Notes under the pieces: model-generated
The model's input: only the letters and a program-made list of their open reading frames with translations
The model's database searches: none
What the model was told of the DNA's origin: nothing
DNA from: Ettlia oleoabundans
Lineage: Eukaryota > Chlorophyta > Chlorophyceae > Chlamydomonadales
Direction of reading: 5' to 3'
Length of the DNA stretch: 27,195 nt
NCBI GenBank assembly: GCA_019693395.1
Contig: JAAMXP010002125.1
Span: 4,817 to 32,011, forward strand
Shown here: positions 1 through 8,600 of the stretch, piece by piece
Layout: each line of letters begins with the position of its first letter
Position numbering within the stretch: the first letter of the stretch is position 1
Program-made: the position numbers and the translations under genes

Positions 1-230
1 CACCTTTTCGACCAGCGGCTTTTGCTCTCTACCCTTCCGATTATTGTTCCTTATCCTTTTGCAAGTATTCTTACAGCGGAAAAGCCGTCCCCACGGAGGA
101 CCCACTACACCGCACTAACACCCCTGTGTACACGCGCCCCTTGTCAGCCTAGGACAACAGTCATGTGCGTTTTCACCAGTCAGAATCGAACTCGCTGTAT
201 AAAATGCGCACAGGGAAACTTGACAGCAAG
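1..230. other. Intergenic stretch without a recognisable gene
   Basis: I see no recognisable gene, tRNA or repeat in this stretch. Short open frames cross it but none shows a known motif or a convincing exon structure. It leads directly into the repeat copy that begins at 231. Confidence 0.4.
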
Positions 231-749
231 AATGGGTGGCACAAACTGGTTCTTAACAACGCTGGCAGCTGGCGGACGCGTCATTGCAGCCGCTGCGTCA
301 ATGTCTCTTTTGCGCCATTCTGTAATTCGTTGCCGGCTGGTACCATGAGCACGGTGCCGCACGAACCGACTGAGTCGAACTATGCCTTAGAGTGCACTGT
401 CCGTTCCCTTGAGATTGCAATTACCTTTTTGAAAAAGGACCAGCACAGTGAAGCATGCAGGGCTGACGACTGTGGGGGGACTGGGGAAGGTACATGCCAC
501 CGGGGGCCGGGCGAGCTCGTGAACGAGCACAACCAACACTACAAAAATCTATGGGGCAGGGCAGGCCTTCCGAGCATGGCTCGAGCTTTTGACTCCAAAG
601 ACCGAGACACGGCGCTCCGACGCGAGACGACGCGAGATCGCTATGTGCTATGCCCTGCTGGGGTGCCAATGCCAGCAGGGGCCCAATTTGAGTTCCCTTC
701 TTATTTGCGTTCTCAGGTTCATGTGAACGGGCGGTGCCTAATAGGCTAA
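165..749 (+). other. Open frame of 194 codons over repeat sequence
   Basis: This frame stays open for 194 codons, but it runs through the repeat copy at 231-365 and into the inverted-repeat element at 699-1195, so most of it is mobile-element sequence. An internal ATG at 345 opens with MSTVPHEPTES. The inverted copy of the same repeat near 3310 has a matching ATG context and begins MSTLAQEPT before diverging, which hints that the family once carried a protein start here. I recognise no domain. It may equally be a chance frame, and no intron signals support a larger gene. Confidence 0.2.
231..365 (+). repeat. Dispersed repeat, copy A (inverted partner at 3300-3405)
   Basis: The segment begins with GGGTGGCACAAACTGGTT, a motif also found at 4797-4814 and, inverted and slightly changed, at 2408-2438. 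From about 252 onward it matches the reverse complement of 3300-3405 over roughly 100 bases; the shared block includes GACGCGTCATTGCAGCCGCT. The two copies differ by substitutions and a gap of about 20 bases. This looks like the end of a mobile-element family. The family is not identified. Confidence 0.6.
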
Positions 750-1225
750 TGCCGAATAGGCGATCTTCGGCAAACACCCCGAGCCCTTTCGCTTTCTCAC
801 TATTAGCTGGGCAAATTATAACCCATTCTAGCAGAACAGGGAGCCATTTGGAGTTGGTCGAAAGTGCGACCCGCGGGCAGTCAACAATCGCTAGGAAGTG
901 CCTGTGCTCTTTCCCACGCGCTTAGGTCGCTTCCCTCAGCGTCGGCAATCGTTCAATCGCTGAAACGACCGTTGCTACGCTGGTGCGGGGGAGTCAACGC
1001 CCGCGAGGACAACCAATGGCGCCGGTCAAACGTGCACCTTTCCGCTCAACAATTCAACGGAAATGTATGGTAATTGCTACCTAAGCTCCAGCTATAGCAG
1101 CGGGGCGTGCCGTGCCTGATTTAGGGCGGCAACCCCCATTCAGCATTAGCTATTAGGCACCGCGTGTTCACATGAACCTGGGAACGGTACTAAGACCCCT
1201 TGGCCTTTTGGGGCCTGTTGTTGGA
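608..1225. repeat. Dispersed repeat copy split by a nested insertion (relative at 21797-21920)
   Basis: Two separated blocks here correspond to one continuous block at 21797-21920. The left block, about 608-698, shares GTGCTATGCCCTGCTG and a following CAGCAGGGnCCC hairpin arm. The right block, about 1191-1225, shares TTGGCCTTTTGGGGCCTGT. In the other copy these blocks are directly adjacent, so the roughly 500 bases between them here are best read as an insertion (or the other copy as a deletion). The repeat itself has no coding content that I can identify. Confidence 0.6.
699..1195. mobile_element. Nested inverted-repeat element of about 0.5 kb
   Basis: The ends are imperfect inverted repeats of about 50 bases: 699-755 on the left and about 1138-1195 on the right. 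Both ends read inward CAGGTTCATGTGAAC, then a GCGGTGCCTAATAG block, then CTAATGC. The interior encodes no recognisable transposase, so this resembles a MITE or other non-autonomous DNA transposon. It interrupts a repeat whose uninterrupted relative lies at 21797-21920. Superfamily and exact target duplication are not clear, because the outermost bases (TTCTTA and TAAGA) overlap the host repeat. Confidence 0.6.
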
Positions 1226-2407
1226 CGAAGGGAGGTCATAAGCGGTAGAAATTATGCACCTACAGGCACGCCTGGGCACAGAGGCCATGATCTCATGGCA
1301 AGCACAAGGTCTGGCATGCTTTTCATTTGCAACTCGCTCTCGACCGCTCAACCCAGAGCAATTGATGCCACACAAATTGCCTTCAATCAGGCCTCATTTG
1401 GCTGCCCCTCCACAGCAACAACACTGGCATAAGCGACTTTGATCCCAGGTCGGGTGCAAGCTGTGGGGCTGTTTCAGTAACCACCACAGATGCCGCACCC
1501 TGGGCACTTGCCCTGGTTGCCGCTATGGGTAGTGTGCTCGAACTTTTCCTACCCATTTTTTGCCATAATTTTTGCCCGGCTATTTGCAAAGGGAAACTAC
1601 AGCTGCCAAATCCCCATGTGCTCCCACCACGCAGTGATAGCCTGCTGGCACCCTATTTCTACACTTCCGCCCTACACGCCTGGTGAGCCGGCCAACAAAA
1701 CTTGCGACACACCTCCGGCCCACTCTTGAGCTCGGTCAGCTACCTGAAACGCAGCCAACACGTCTGCGCCAAGGCCCCAGTCAGTTAACGAGGCTGGAAG
1801 TGCGGAAACATGCTGCTGCGTCGTCAGTCAAGCTCTGTCAGCTTCCTGAAACGCAGCCACAACATCGAAATCGGGGGCGGTGACTGCCGCCGCGGCCGGC
1901 GGCCGCCGCTGCTTTGTTTGTTTGCGGCGCGTCTCATTCCATCTACCTTGTTCTTCTTTACCTCGTCCTGCAGCAGTTGCACGCCCCTTCGCAACGGGAG
2001 GCTCCCGCTGCCTTGTCCTCATTGGCGCGTGCACATGCCCGTCTCGCGCTGCTTGCCGCTATGGGCTACCTGCCGCACACGACCCAGAACCAAATTTTGC
2101 GCCGTAACCTTTGGGCAGCCGTTCGCCCCGGCAGGCTGCCGCTGGCCAATCGCGATGTGCACACACGGCGGTAGCCGCCTTGCTGACGCCGGAACTTTGC
2201 GGTTCACACACACACGCACAAAGCACGGTTGCCTAGCCGCCCAGCGAGACGTACGACACACCACCGGCGGCACAGTTCGCGCTCCAATTCCTGTTTTACC
2301 CGAGGGCAAATTCTTCTCAATCTCCAACGCTCGCAACTGTCGCGGGCTTTCGAACGCGGCGGGCCGCGCGGCCGTAGCCGACAAAAAGTCTCGGGCCCTT
2401 GTATGAA
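1226..2407. other. Gene-poor stretch with short internal repeats
   Basis: No gene is recognisable on either strand. Two copies of a block of about 33 bases sharing CCTGAAACGCAGCCA occur at about 1729-1762 and 1829-1862. A short CA-rich run lies near 2204-2220. Several overlapping open frames exist on both strands over GC-rich sequence, but they show no motif, no splice pattern and no composition that favours one frame. Confidence 0.4.
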
Positions 2408-2464
2408 GGGGTGGAACCAGGTTTGCCACCCTTTCTTGTCGTCGACTATCCGTGCGCAGGTGCT

Positions 2465-2566
2465 GCGTGGTTTTAGTAATAAAATGATAGGTTGCCCAAG
2501 CGTTAGAAGCGTGGAGCGTGGTTTTGGTAATGAAAGGTCAACCATGAGTTGAAAGCGTGGAGCGGT
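2465..2566. repeat. Two-copy tandem repeat, period 51
   Basis: Two diverged units start at 2465 and 2516. Both begin GCGTGGTTTT followed by GTAAT and end near AAGCGTGGAGCG. The pair sits just inside the left end of the candidate element, where subterminal repeats are common in DNA transposons. Confidence 0.6.
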
Positions 2567-2825
2567 GGGCGTGAGGCCTCGGTGCCCTGCCAGCGCCTTG
2601 CCGCCGCCGCCGTCTGGCAGTGATGCCCGTCCCCAGAAACCAGCCTCTTTGCTGGCAACCCTAAATTTTCCAGAACTATGCTCCACAGAAGTAACAGAAG
2701 CATGTGAACAGGCGGAGGAGCAGCGCAGGCAAATGTTGGAAACACTTCTGGCGAGCCAGTGCACTTTCGTGAGCGCCACCGCCACCTCTGCGCTACCTAG
2801 TGAGGCACTCAACGCTGCACTTTGA
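2565..2825 (+). other. Unassigned open frame, 86 codons
   Basis: The frame reads a proline-rich start followed by a charged, helix-prone stretch (EVTEACEQAEEQRRQMLET) and an Ala/Ser-rich end. That composition is more protein-like than its surroundings. However, a minus-strand frame also stays open across the same bases, no splice sites frame it clearly, and I recognise no domain. It may be a fragment of an element-encoded protein within 2408-4820, or chance. Confidence 0.2.
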
Positions 2826-3299
2826 CGTACAAGTGAGCTGGTTGCAGCCAAATGCATGGCGTCATCAAAGAATGTCAACCACTGGCTGGAGCCGGTCGCC
2901 AAAGGTGCCGTAGATGATTCATGCAGGGTGAGTTTGCATGGGCAGGCAGATTGGATGGCGGCCCCGCAAGGTATGACCTCTGCGCTCCTACATCTCTGCA
3001 CGACAATGCATGACCACTGTTCAATGCTCGCTGTGAAATGTGCACACGTGCGAACGCACACGGCAACACACCATTCATGGTAGCGTGCAAAATGTACGCT
3101 GCCAGATACGGAGCACGCGACTGGGATACATATTGAAATCGTGCGTCCACGCTCCACGTTTCCGACGTAGTGCCGTCGGTTAATGCACCATCATTGGGCA
3201 CATGCTGCTCTGCAATCGGTTCAGCATAAATCGTGAAAACGCGGAATTGCCAACAACATCGCTACGGTGGCTCACCACTGATCTGTGGCACGAGGGGAG

Positions 3300-3405
3300 T
3301 TGGTTCCTGCGCCAGCGTGCTCATGGTGCCAATCGGCGACGAGTTACAAAATGGAGCAAAAGAAAGCGGCTGCAATGACGCGTCCGCTGGCTGCCAGCGT
3401 TGTTA
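3300..3405 (-). repeat. Dispersed repeat, copy B (inverted relative to 231-365)
   Basis: The reverse complement matches 252-365 over about 100 bases, including GACGCGTCATTGCAGCCGCT and an ACCATGAGCACG block. Compared with copy A it lacks about 20 bases after the shared core and has scattered substitutions. It does not carry the GGGTGGCAC motif next to it, so only the inner part of the repeat is shared. Confidence 0.6.
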
Positions 3406-3636
3406 AAGTAAGTGAAACCGCCGCCCGGCCCCGGGCAACTGGTTTTTTCTCGGCTCGGGGTCTGCATTACTGCGGTTTGCAAAGTGGATAGTGGAATGGG
3501 GATGCTGGGTCTCGCGCAACTTTTCCAAACCAGTTTGTCGCAACTTCCCCTGAATTGCCGTCAACATCTCCTGGATTTGCCGCCGGATTGCCAGCACGTC
3601 AGGAATATCTGTGAATATGGTCTGGAACAACGAAAT
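3403..3636 (-). other. Exon-like minus-strand segment, unassigned
   Basis: A CTGCAG acceptor-like site at about 3637-3642 (minus strand) precedes a frame reading DAAISLFQTIFTDIPDV, then LAIRRQIQEMLTAIQ and a lysine/arginine-rich stretch. The amphipathic, charged reading looks more like coding sequence than the neighbouring frames. It lies downstream, on the same strand, of the MSDY exon at 3664-4146 and could be a later exon of that gene, but I could not find a donor whose phase proves the join. No family is recognised. Confidence 0.25.
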
Positions 3637-3663
3637 GGCAGCATCCTGCAGCCACCTAGCCGG

Positions 3664-4146
3664 TCAAAGCCAAGGTTTGGCGAGGTCACCGCGGCCGAGG
3701 GGGCGTCGCTGGCGCTGTTGAACGCGTTTCAAACAAACCCAGTCTTTCCTTAGCGTACGATGAGCCCCTGGCCAAGCCGCGACCGGGTCGTTGGCAGTAG
3801 CACCCCGTCGTGCACGCCTAGGAGCCCTCGCCAACGCCCTGGCACTGTGTTTGAATGATTGCGGCGGGCCCTGGCCACACTCTGCGAGACCGCCAATGCC
3901 ACGGCCTGCGAGACCGCCAATGCCACGGCCAGGGTAGCCACCACTGCCACGGCCACCACCGCCGCCAGCGGCCGGCTGCGCAGCAGCAGCAGCCTGCTCC
4001 TGCATGGCAGGAGCGCCGTCCTCAACCAACATGCCCTCGGGCGCGGCAGCGGCAGCTGCAGCCGGCACAGGAGCGGCGGCAGGGTCCTCCTCGACTTCAT
4101 AGTCAATCTCGTCCTCTCCCTGCTGCCCTGGGATGTAGTCAGACAT
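3664..4146 (-). CDS. N-terminal exon or fragment of an acidic, Ala/Gly-rich protein
   Basis: The frame starts at an ATG preceded by CTGCAG and opens MSDYIPGQQGEDEIDYE, then EVEED, an Ala/Pro-rich linker, a poly-Ala and Gln stretch, and a Gly/Arg-rich tail containing GGYPGRGIGGLAGRGIGG. Acidic starts followed by GR-rich repeats are common in RNA-binding proteins, but no RRM or other fold is visible, so function is not assigned. Two exact 24-base copies (3883-3906 and 3907-3930) encode the GRGIGGLA duplication. The frame runs to a stop at 3664 and becomes basic and less ordered after about residue 95, where an unseen splice donor may end the real exon. Its position inside repeats suggests a captured or truncated gene piece. 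Whether it is expressed is unknown. Confidence 0.45.
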   Translation of the reverse strand: MSDYIPGQQGEDEIDYEVEEDPAAAPVPAAAAAAAPEGMLVEDGAPAMQEQAAAAAQPAAGGGGGRGSGGYPGRGIGGLAGRGIGGLAECGQGPPQSFKHSARALARAPRRARRGATANDPVAAWPGAHRTLRKDWVCLKRVQQRQRRPLGRGDLAKPWL

Positions 4147-4357
4147 CTGCAGGCAAGCAGGGGAGGGAGCAAGGAACGGTTGGAGGTTTAGAGGCGATAC
4201 CACTGTTGGAAAACGTGAGATATGCTGGGTTCTCCCAGCCTGTTGGGGTGCCTTCAGGGCAAAATTCACGGGTGCACGTGGCTGCCGTGAAAGCGAGCAG
4301 AATTGTGGGGTGAAAAGGCAACAACCCAAAGGGGTGCCATAAGATAGGGCTGATGCA

Positions 4358-4678
4358 CTAGCCCTCATAATGGCGCTGTAAGTGCGTAGAATAGCCAACA
4401 ACTCACCCCGATGGGTGTTCAGCCGCGCAAGTACCGTGTTGGGTGTTCCAAGGACCGAAGGATCAAGCCAGAGCCCGATATCAAATGTTGTAGGACTGAT
4501 GACCGCTTTATAGATTAGCCTGAATAGGCTCTGTAGGCACGCTTTTACAGACCGCAGGGTGCCAGTCACATGAGGTGAAAACCACGAACAAGCGTGTGGA
4601 TCAGACCAAGAAGATACAGCACAGCATGCATAGCACAGCACGCACGACAGGGTGGCAGCAAATGTGCTATCCTGCCAC
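4358..4678 (-). repeat. Dispersed repeat, copy 1 (second copy at 26601-26941)
   Basis: Read on the minus strand, this matches 26601-26941 on the plus strand along nearly its whole length, with close similarity by eye. Shared blocks include GTGGCAGGATAGCACATTTG, CTTCTTGGTCTGATCCACAC and GATCCTTCGGTCCTTGGAAC. Both copies can be read in a frame giving LDPSVLGTPNT and LNTHRGEL. The second copy has a stop and frame breaks, so I treat this as a repeat and not as a gene. Confidence 0.75.
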
Positions 4679-4820
4679 AACAACAACACACACGTCACAA
4701 ATATCAATTCCGGACACAGCATATAACCACCGGCACCCACCCGCCCTCCATTTCAAGCGCAACCCAAACCCCTCCAGTTATATAATCTGCGAAGAAGGGT
4801 GGCACAAACTGGTTCCACCA

Positions 4821-5603
4821 TCTCGTAGATGCTCTACACACGGGTGTCCTTCAATGGCACATCCAGACAAGTGGTACTGTTGCTGCCGCCGTCACCGACG
4901 CTGCCGCTGCCGGAAAGCAGCTGCCCCGGGCACAACGAAAAGCGCAGGGAGCCACAGGCCCGGTGCCGCAGCGAGGGGAAGCTGGAGGGGCGAAGCCCCG
5001 ACCGCCGCCGAGCGATTGCGGTACCAAAGTATGATCCAAATTGTAGGACCGACAAATATACGGCTATTAAGCCGCTGAAGGTTGCTCGCGGCTTCAAGTG
5101 CAAACTGGCAGGAAAATGCAGCAACGGCGGACCATGGCAGCACTCACATGCTTCGACAAGGGATCCTGAACTTGTTGGGCCAGGCCGTCTGAGGACTCTT
5201 TGCTCTGCCGGCTTACGCCGGCCACCTCCGCCAAAGCTGTCCACGTTGTGCACGTCCCCTAACCTCATGCACATCGCTCCAAAAGTATGTAGGAATATGT
5301 GCTTAGAGTTTCAGATGTGCACAAACAAGACCACATGGAACATGCCTCTGTGTTCTGCTGTACTGCAGCCCCCCACCCTCTTGACCGCCGGCCCTTTTGC
5401 CACAGCTCGGAGTATGAGTTCCGCCAATTTAGTTTCCGAGGCGTCTGTACCAGTGGAAGGGGTCTCTAGTTTTTGGAGTGCTTGAGATATGGCAGAGGTA
5501 GTGCCAGCAAGGCCAAGCAAGGCCCTAGAGTATGCCACCGCAAACAAAGACCATTCACGGATCGTGCGGGATGCGCCGAGAAAACGACCAGCGCTATTTG
5601 TGC
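4821..5603. other. Flank between the left repeat block and the synthetase gene
   Basis: A plus-strand frame stays open over 4829-5485 and minus-strand frames are open over much of the same bases, so neither is convincing alone. The minus frame across 5310-5560 has a protein-like reading (ALQKLETPSTGTDASETKL) but no identifiable family or splice context. The promoter and 5' leader of the leucyl-tRNA synthetase should lie in the last few hundred bases. I see no clear TATA box there. Confidence 0.3.
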
Positions 5604-5618
5604 ATGATGCAGGGAAGC

Positions 5619-8600
5619 ATGGCAAGACGAGATTTACTGTTGAAAATTCAAGGAGAATCACAAGTATGCAGGCAATTGTCCATCCGACTTTGCTTGCTAA
5701 CTTATGCACCTTAACCTTGTAGGGACATTCAACCATGCCGTGTGTACCCCTAGCCCTCCTCTTTTTCAGTCCCATGTGCTGGGGTGCCATTACCACATGC
5801 TTTCCTGGCATTGTGTTACCATTGCACGTGCAGGCAAAATGGGAGGAAGCAAAGGCTTTTGAGGCCAATTCCCCTACAGAAGGGGTCGCGAGGGAAAAGT
5901 TTTTTGGCACCTTCCCCTACCCTTACATGAACGGCGTACTGCATCTGGGCCATGCATTCTCAATATCCAAGCTTGAATTTGCGGCTGCCTTCCACCGCCT
6001 CTGTGGAAAAAATGTGCTGTTTCCGCAAGGCTTTCATTGCACTGGCATGCCCATCAAGGTGTGTTGCTTTTGCAGCCGACCACACGGCACTGCTGGTGTT
6101 GTGAAGCATGATTCTTGCCAGTGGAGCTGATTTTTGCCAGCTCTACAACGGACCACTCGAAGCCACTTGAATGAAGAGGCACTTGCATCATGCAGGCATG
6201 TGCTGACAAGCTTGCACGGGAGATTGCCACCTATGGCAACCCACCTCGGTTCCCAAGGGAGGACACTGTGTTGCACCAGGTGCGCCAGGCTTCAAGGCTC
6301 TCAGCTTTTAAACTGAAACTTCAGGCATGCGACCCAGCATGTGGAGCCTCAGTGCCTGCCCAAGGCCCCCGTGCACTGTAAGCAAGAATTCAGGTTTACC
6401 TGCTCTGGGCTGTGCAGGTGGAGGAGGTGACAGGCAATACAGATCCGACAAAGTTTGTTGCCAACAAGAGCAAAGCTGCAGCAAAGAGAGGCGTGGGCAA
6501 CACACAGGTTCTGTGTCAACTACAGGAGTAATCTACCTCCTCTTCAATCCCCGCTTGTACTGGGTTCACGTCATGCGACAGCCACAAGTGCTGCACCAAA
6601 TTCTACCGAAGATGCAATTTGATATCTTGCATGTTGCAGTGGGACATCCTCAAGATGAGTGGCATACCGGAAGACCAGATTGCCGAGGTATCCTTTTCGT
6701 GCCTTGATGATCCTCAGTAAACCCATGAAATTACCAACGGTGCCCAAGAAGAGCTAGCACGGATCTCAAGGATGTGGCAAATTGCCTTGATTGTGCCGGT
6801 GATTTATCCACATTCCATTCTTATGCAGTTCGCAAATCCACAGCACTGGTTACGTTACTTCCCACCACTGGCAATGCGTGATCTCAAGGCAATGGGCTGC
6901 GGCATTGATTGGCGCCGCAGGTTTGTCTCTACAGCCCGTTTGTATTTTGGTCGCCAGCCTGATGGTCGGCCTCAGGCTCGCTTGCATCTACATACCGCGC
7001 TGCTGAGGGTTCTCCCAGGCTGCTTGCCGGTGCAGCTTCGTCACCACGGATGTCAACCCATACTATGACTCTTTTGTGCGCTGGCAATTTGACGTGCTGC
7101 ACAAGCAGGTAGAGGAAGCCGCAGAAGCCTGATAATACATAGGCCTGCTAAAGCTGATGCCTCACAAATTTTGCTGCTTTCATACTCTCTGGGCGTCTGG
7201 CTGCTTGCAGGGCAAGATTGTCAAGGACAAGCGGTATGCCATATACTCGCCACTAGACGGACAGGTGACGGCGCTTTCAACGTGCATGTGTCTGCACAAC
7301 ACCGGGACGTACACGCGGCTCCACATCTTCAACATGCCCTCGAGCAGCATGTTTAAGTAACTTTCCACTGATCCATGCTCCAGAGTCAGCACTGTTTCTG
7401 GTTCCTCTGATCACATGTGTCTTGGCTGTGTTTCTAGTTGTCCTTGGCACATTTGTCGTGGCTGTTCCCCCTGCAGCCGTGTGCCGACCATGATCGCGCC
7501 AGCGGCGAGGGTGTGGGCCCACAAGTACGTTCCAATTTCTTTGCAAAATCCTAAAACTTACTGCTGACTTGCATTGTGTGTACCTGTTTTCTTCATTTGC
7601 CAGACGTGATTTATCTGTCACGTTTGCTCTGGACAACAAATACGGCATGCTTTGGCTGTTACATATTATTGATGGCATTTATGCTACTTGTTGCAGGAAT
7701 ACACATTGATAAAAATGGCAGTGCTTGAGCGGCGTGGCAAGTTGGCAGTGTTGGAAGGTATGCAACTAGCATTCTTCTAAAACCAAACCTCAATACCAAA
7801 AACTGGCAATATTGCCGGCGCACGGTGTTGCTGGCTGTCATGAAGAACGTGGCTGCATAACACTCCAGGCATTCTACCATATTTGCTTCGTTTGCAGGGA
7901 AGGGCCCAATATTCTTGATGGCTGCTACTCTTAGGTGAAAAGTTGTGTGGGGGTAACTGCCATGTGGCTGCCTTGGTCAATGCATCGCAAGGCTTGCGTT
8001 TGCTGTGATCACCCATTATTGCAGACCGGAGACGATGTATGGGCAGACCAATTGTTGGGCTCTGCCAGATGGTGACTATGCTGCCTTCAGGGCTTTGAAC
8101 GGCGAGATTTATGTTATGACGGAGCGCTCAGCTTTGAACCTGTCCTACCAGGTGCATTGCAGTCATGCAAATCGACAGCCTGAATATTTCACAGCTTAAC
8201 TTTGACATCAGCACAATTTATGTTCTGACGAGCCGTCCTCATGGTAACAAATTAGGTTGTGCTGAAGCACTCGCTACAACCAGGGTGGAAGTGATATAAT
8301 GTCAGCCGGTCACCAGTTTTCAGAGCATTGTGCAGGATCGCATGCCCGTCAGCGGTAAACCAGAGAAGCTCATCGATTTGAAGGGCTTCGATCTGTTAGG
8401 CCTGCCTGTCCAGGTGACAACTGTGCTGGCTGTCGCATGTGCTACATATTCAATCTGCCCTGCGGTTCGAGTTGGTCCACTAGATTGACGGTGCTCAAGT
8501 GTATGCATGAATGGGATGGCCACACTGCAGTTGTTCAGGCAGTAGCTCTGATAATTTTTTTTCTGTTTTTGCAGTCTCCGTGCACACCTTACGGCCAGTT

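Larger units (their letters stand above)
2408..4820. mobile_element. Candidate 2.4-kb element with inverted ends
   Basis: The left end (2408-2438) contains GGTGGAACCAGG followed by TTTGCCACCC. The right end (4791-4820) is its near reverse complement, AAGGGTGGCACAAACTGG then TTCCACC, giving inverted ends of about 30 bases. Inside lie a tandem repeat next to the left end, an inverted copy of the repeat found at 231-365, a minus-strand exon resembling a host gene start, and a dispersed repeat also present at 26601-26941. If the ends belong to one element, it has picked up or been invaded by other sequences. An alternative is that two unrelated copies of a short repeat happen to face each other. 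No transposase is visible. Confidence 0.4.

Noticed and set aside
2204..3157. 317-codon minus-strand open frame
   Set aside because: It crosses repeats and a CA-rich run, has no recognisable domain, and is opposed by plus-strand frames. The GC-rich composition makes long chance frames likely.
5311..5910. 199-codon minus-strand open frame
   Set aside because: It runs antisense through exons 1 and 2 of the leucyl-tRNA synthetase, which are firmly identified on the plus strand.
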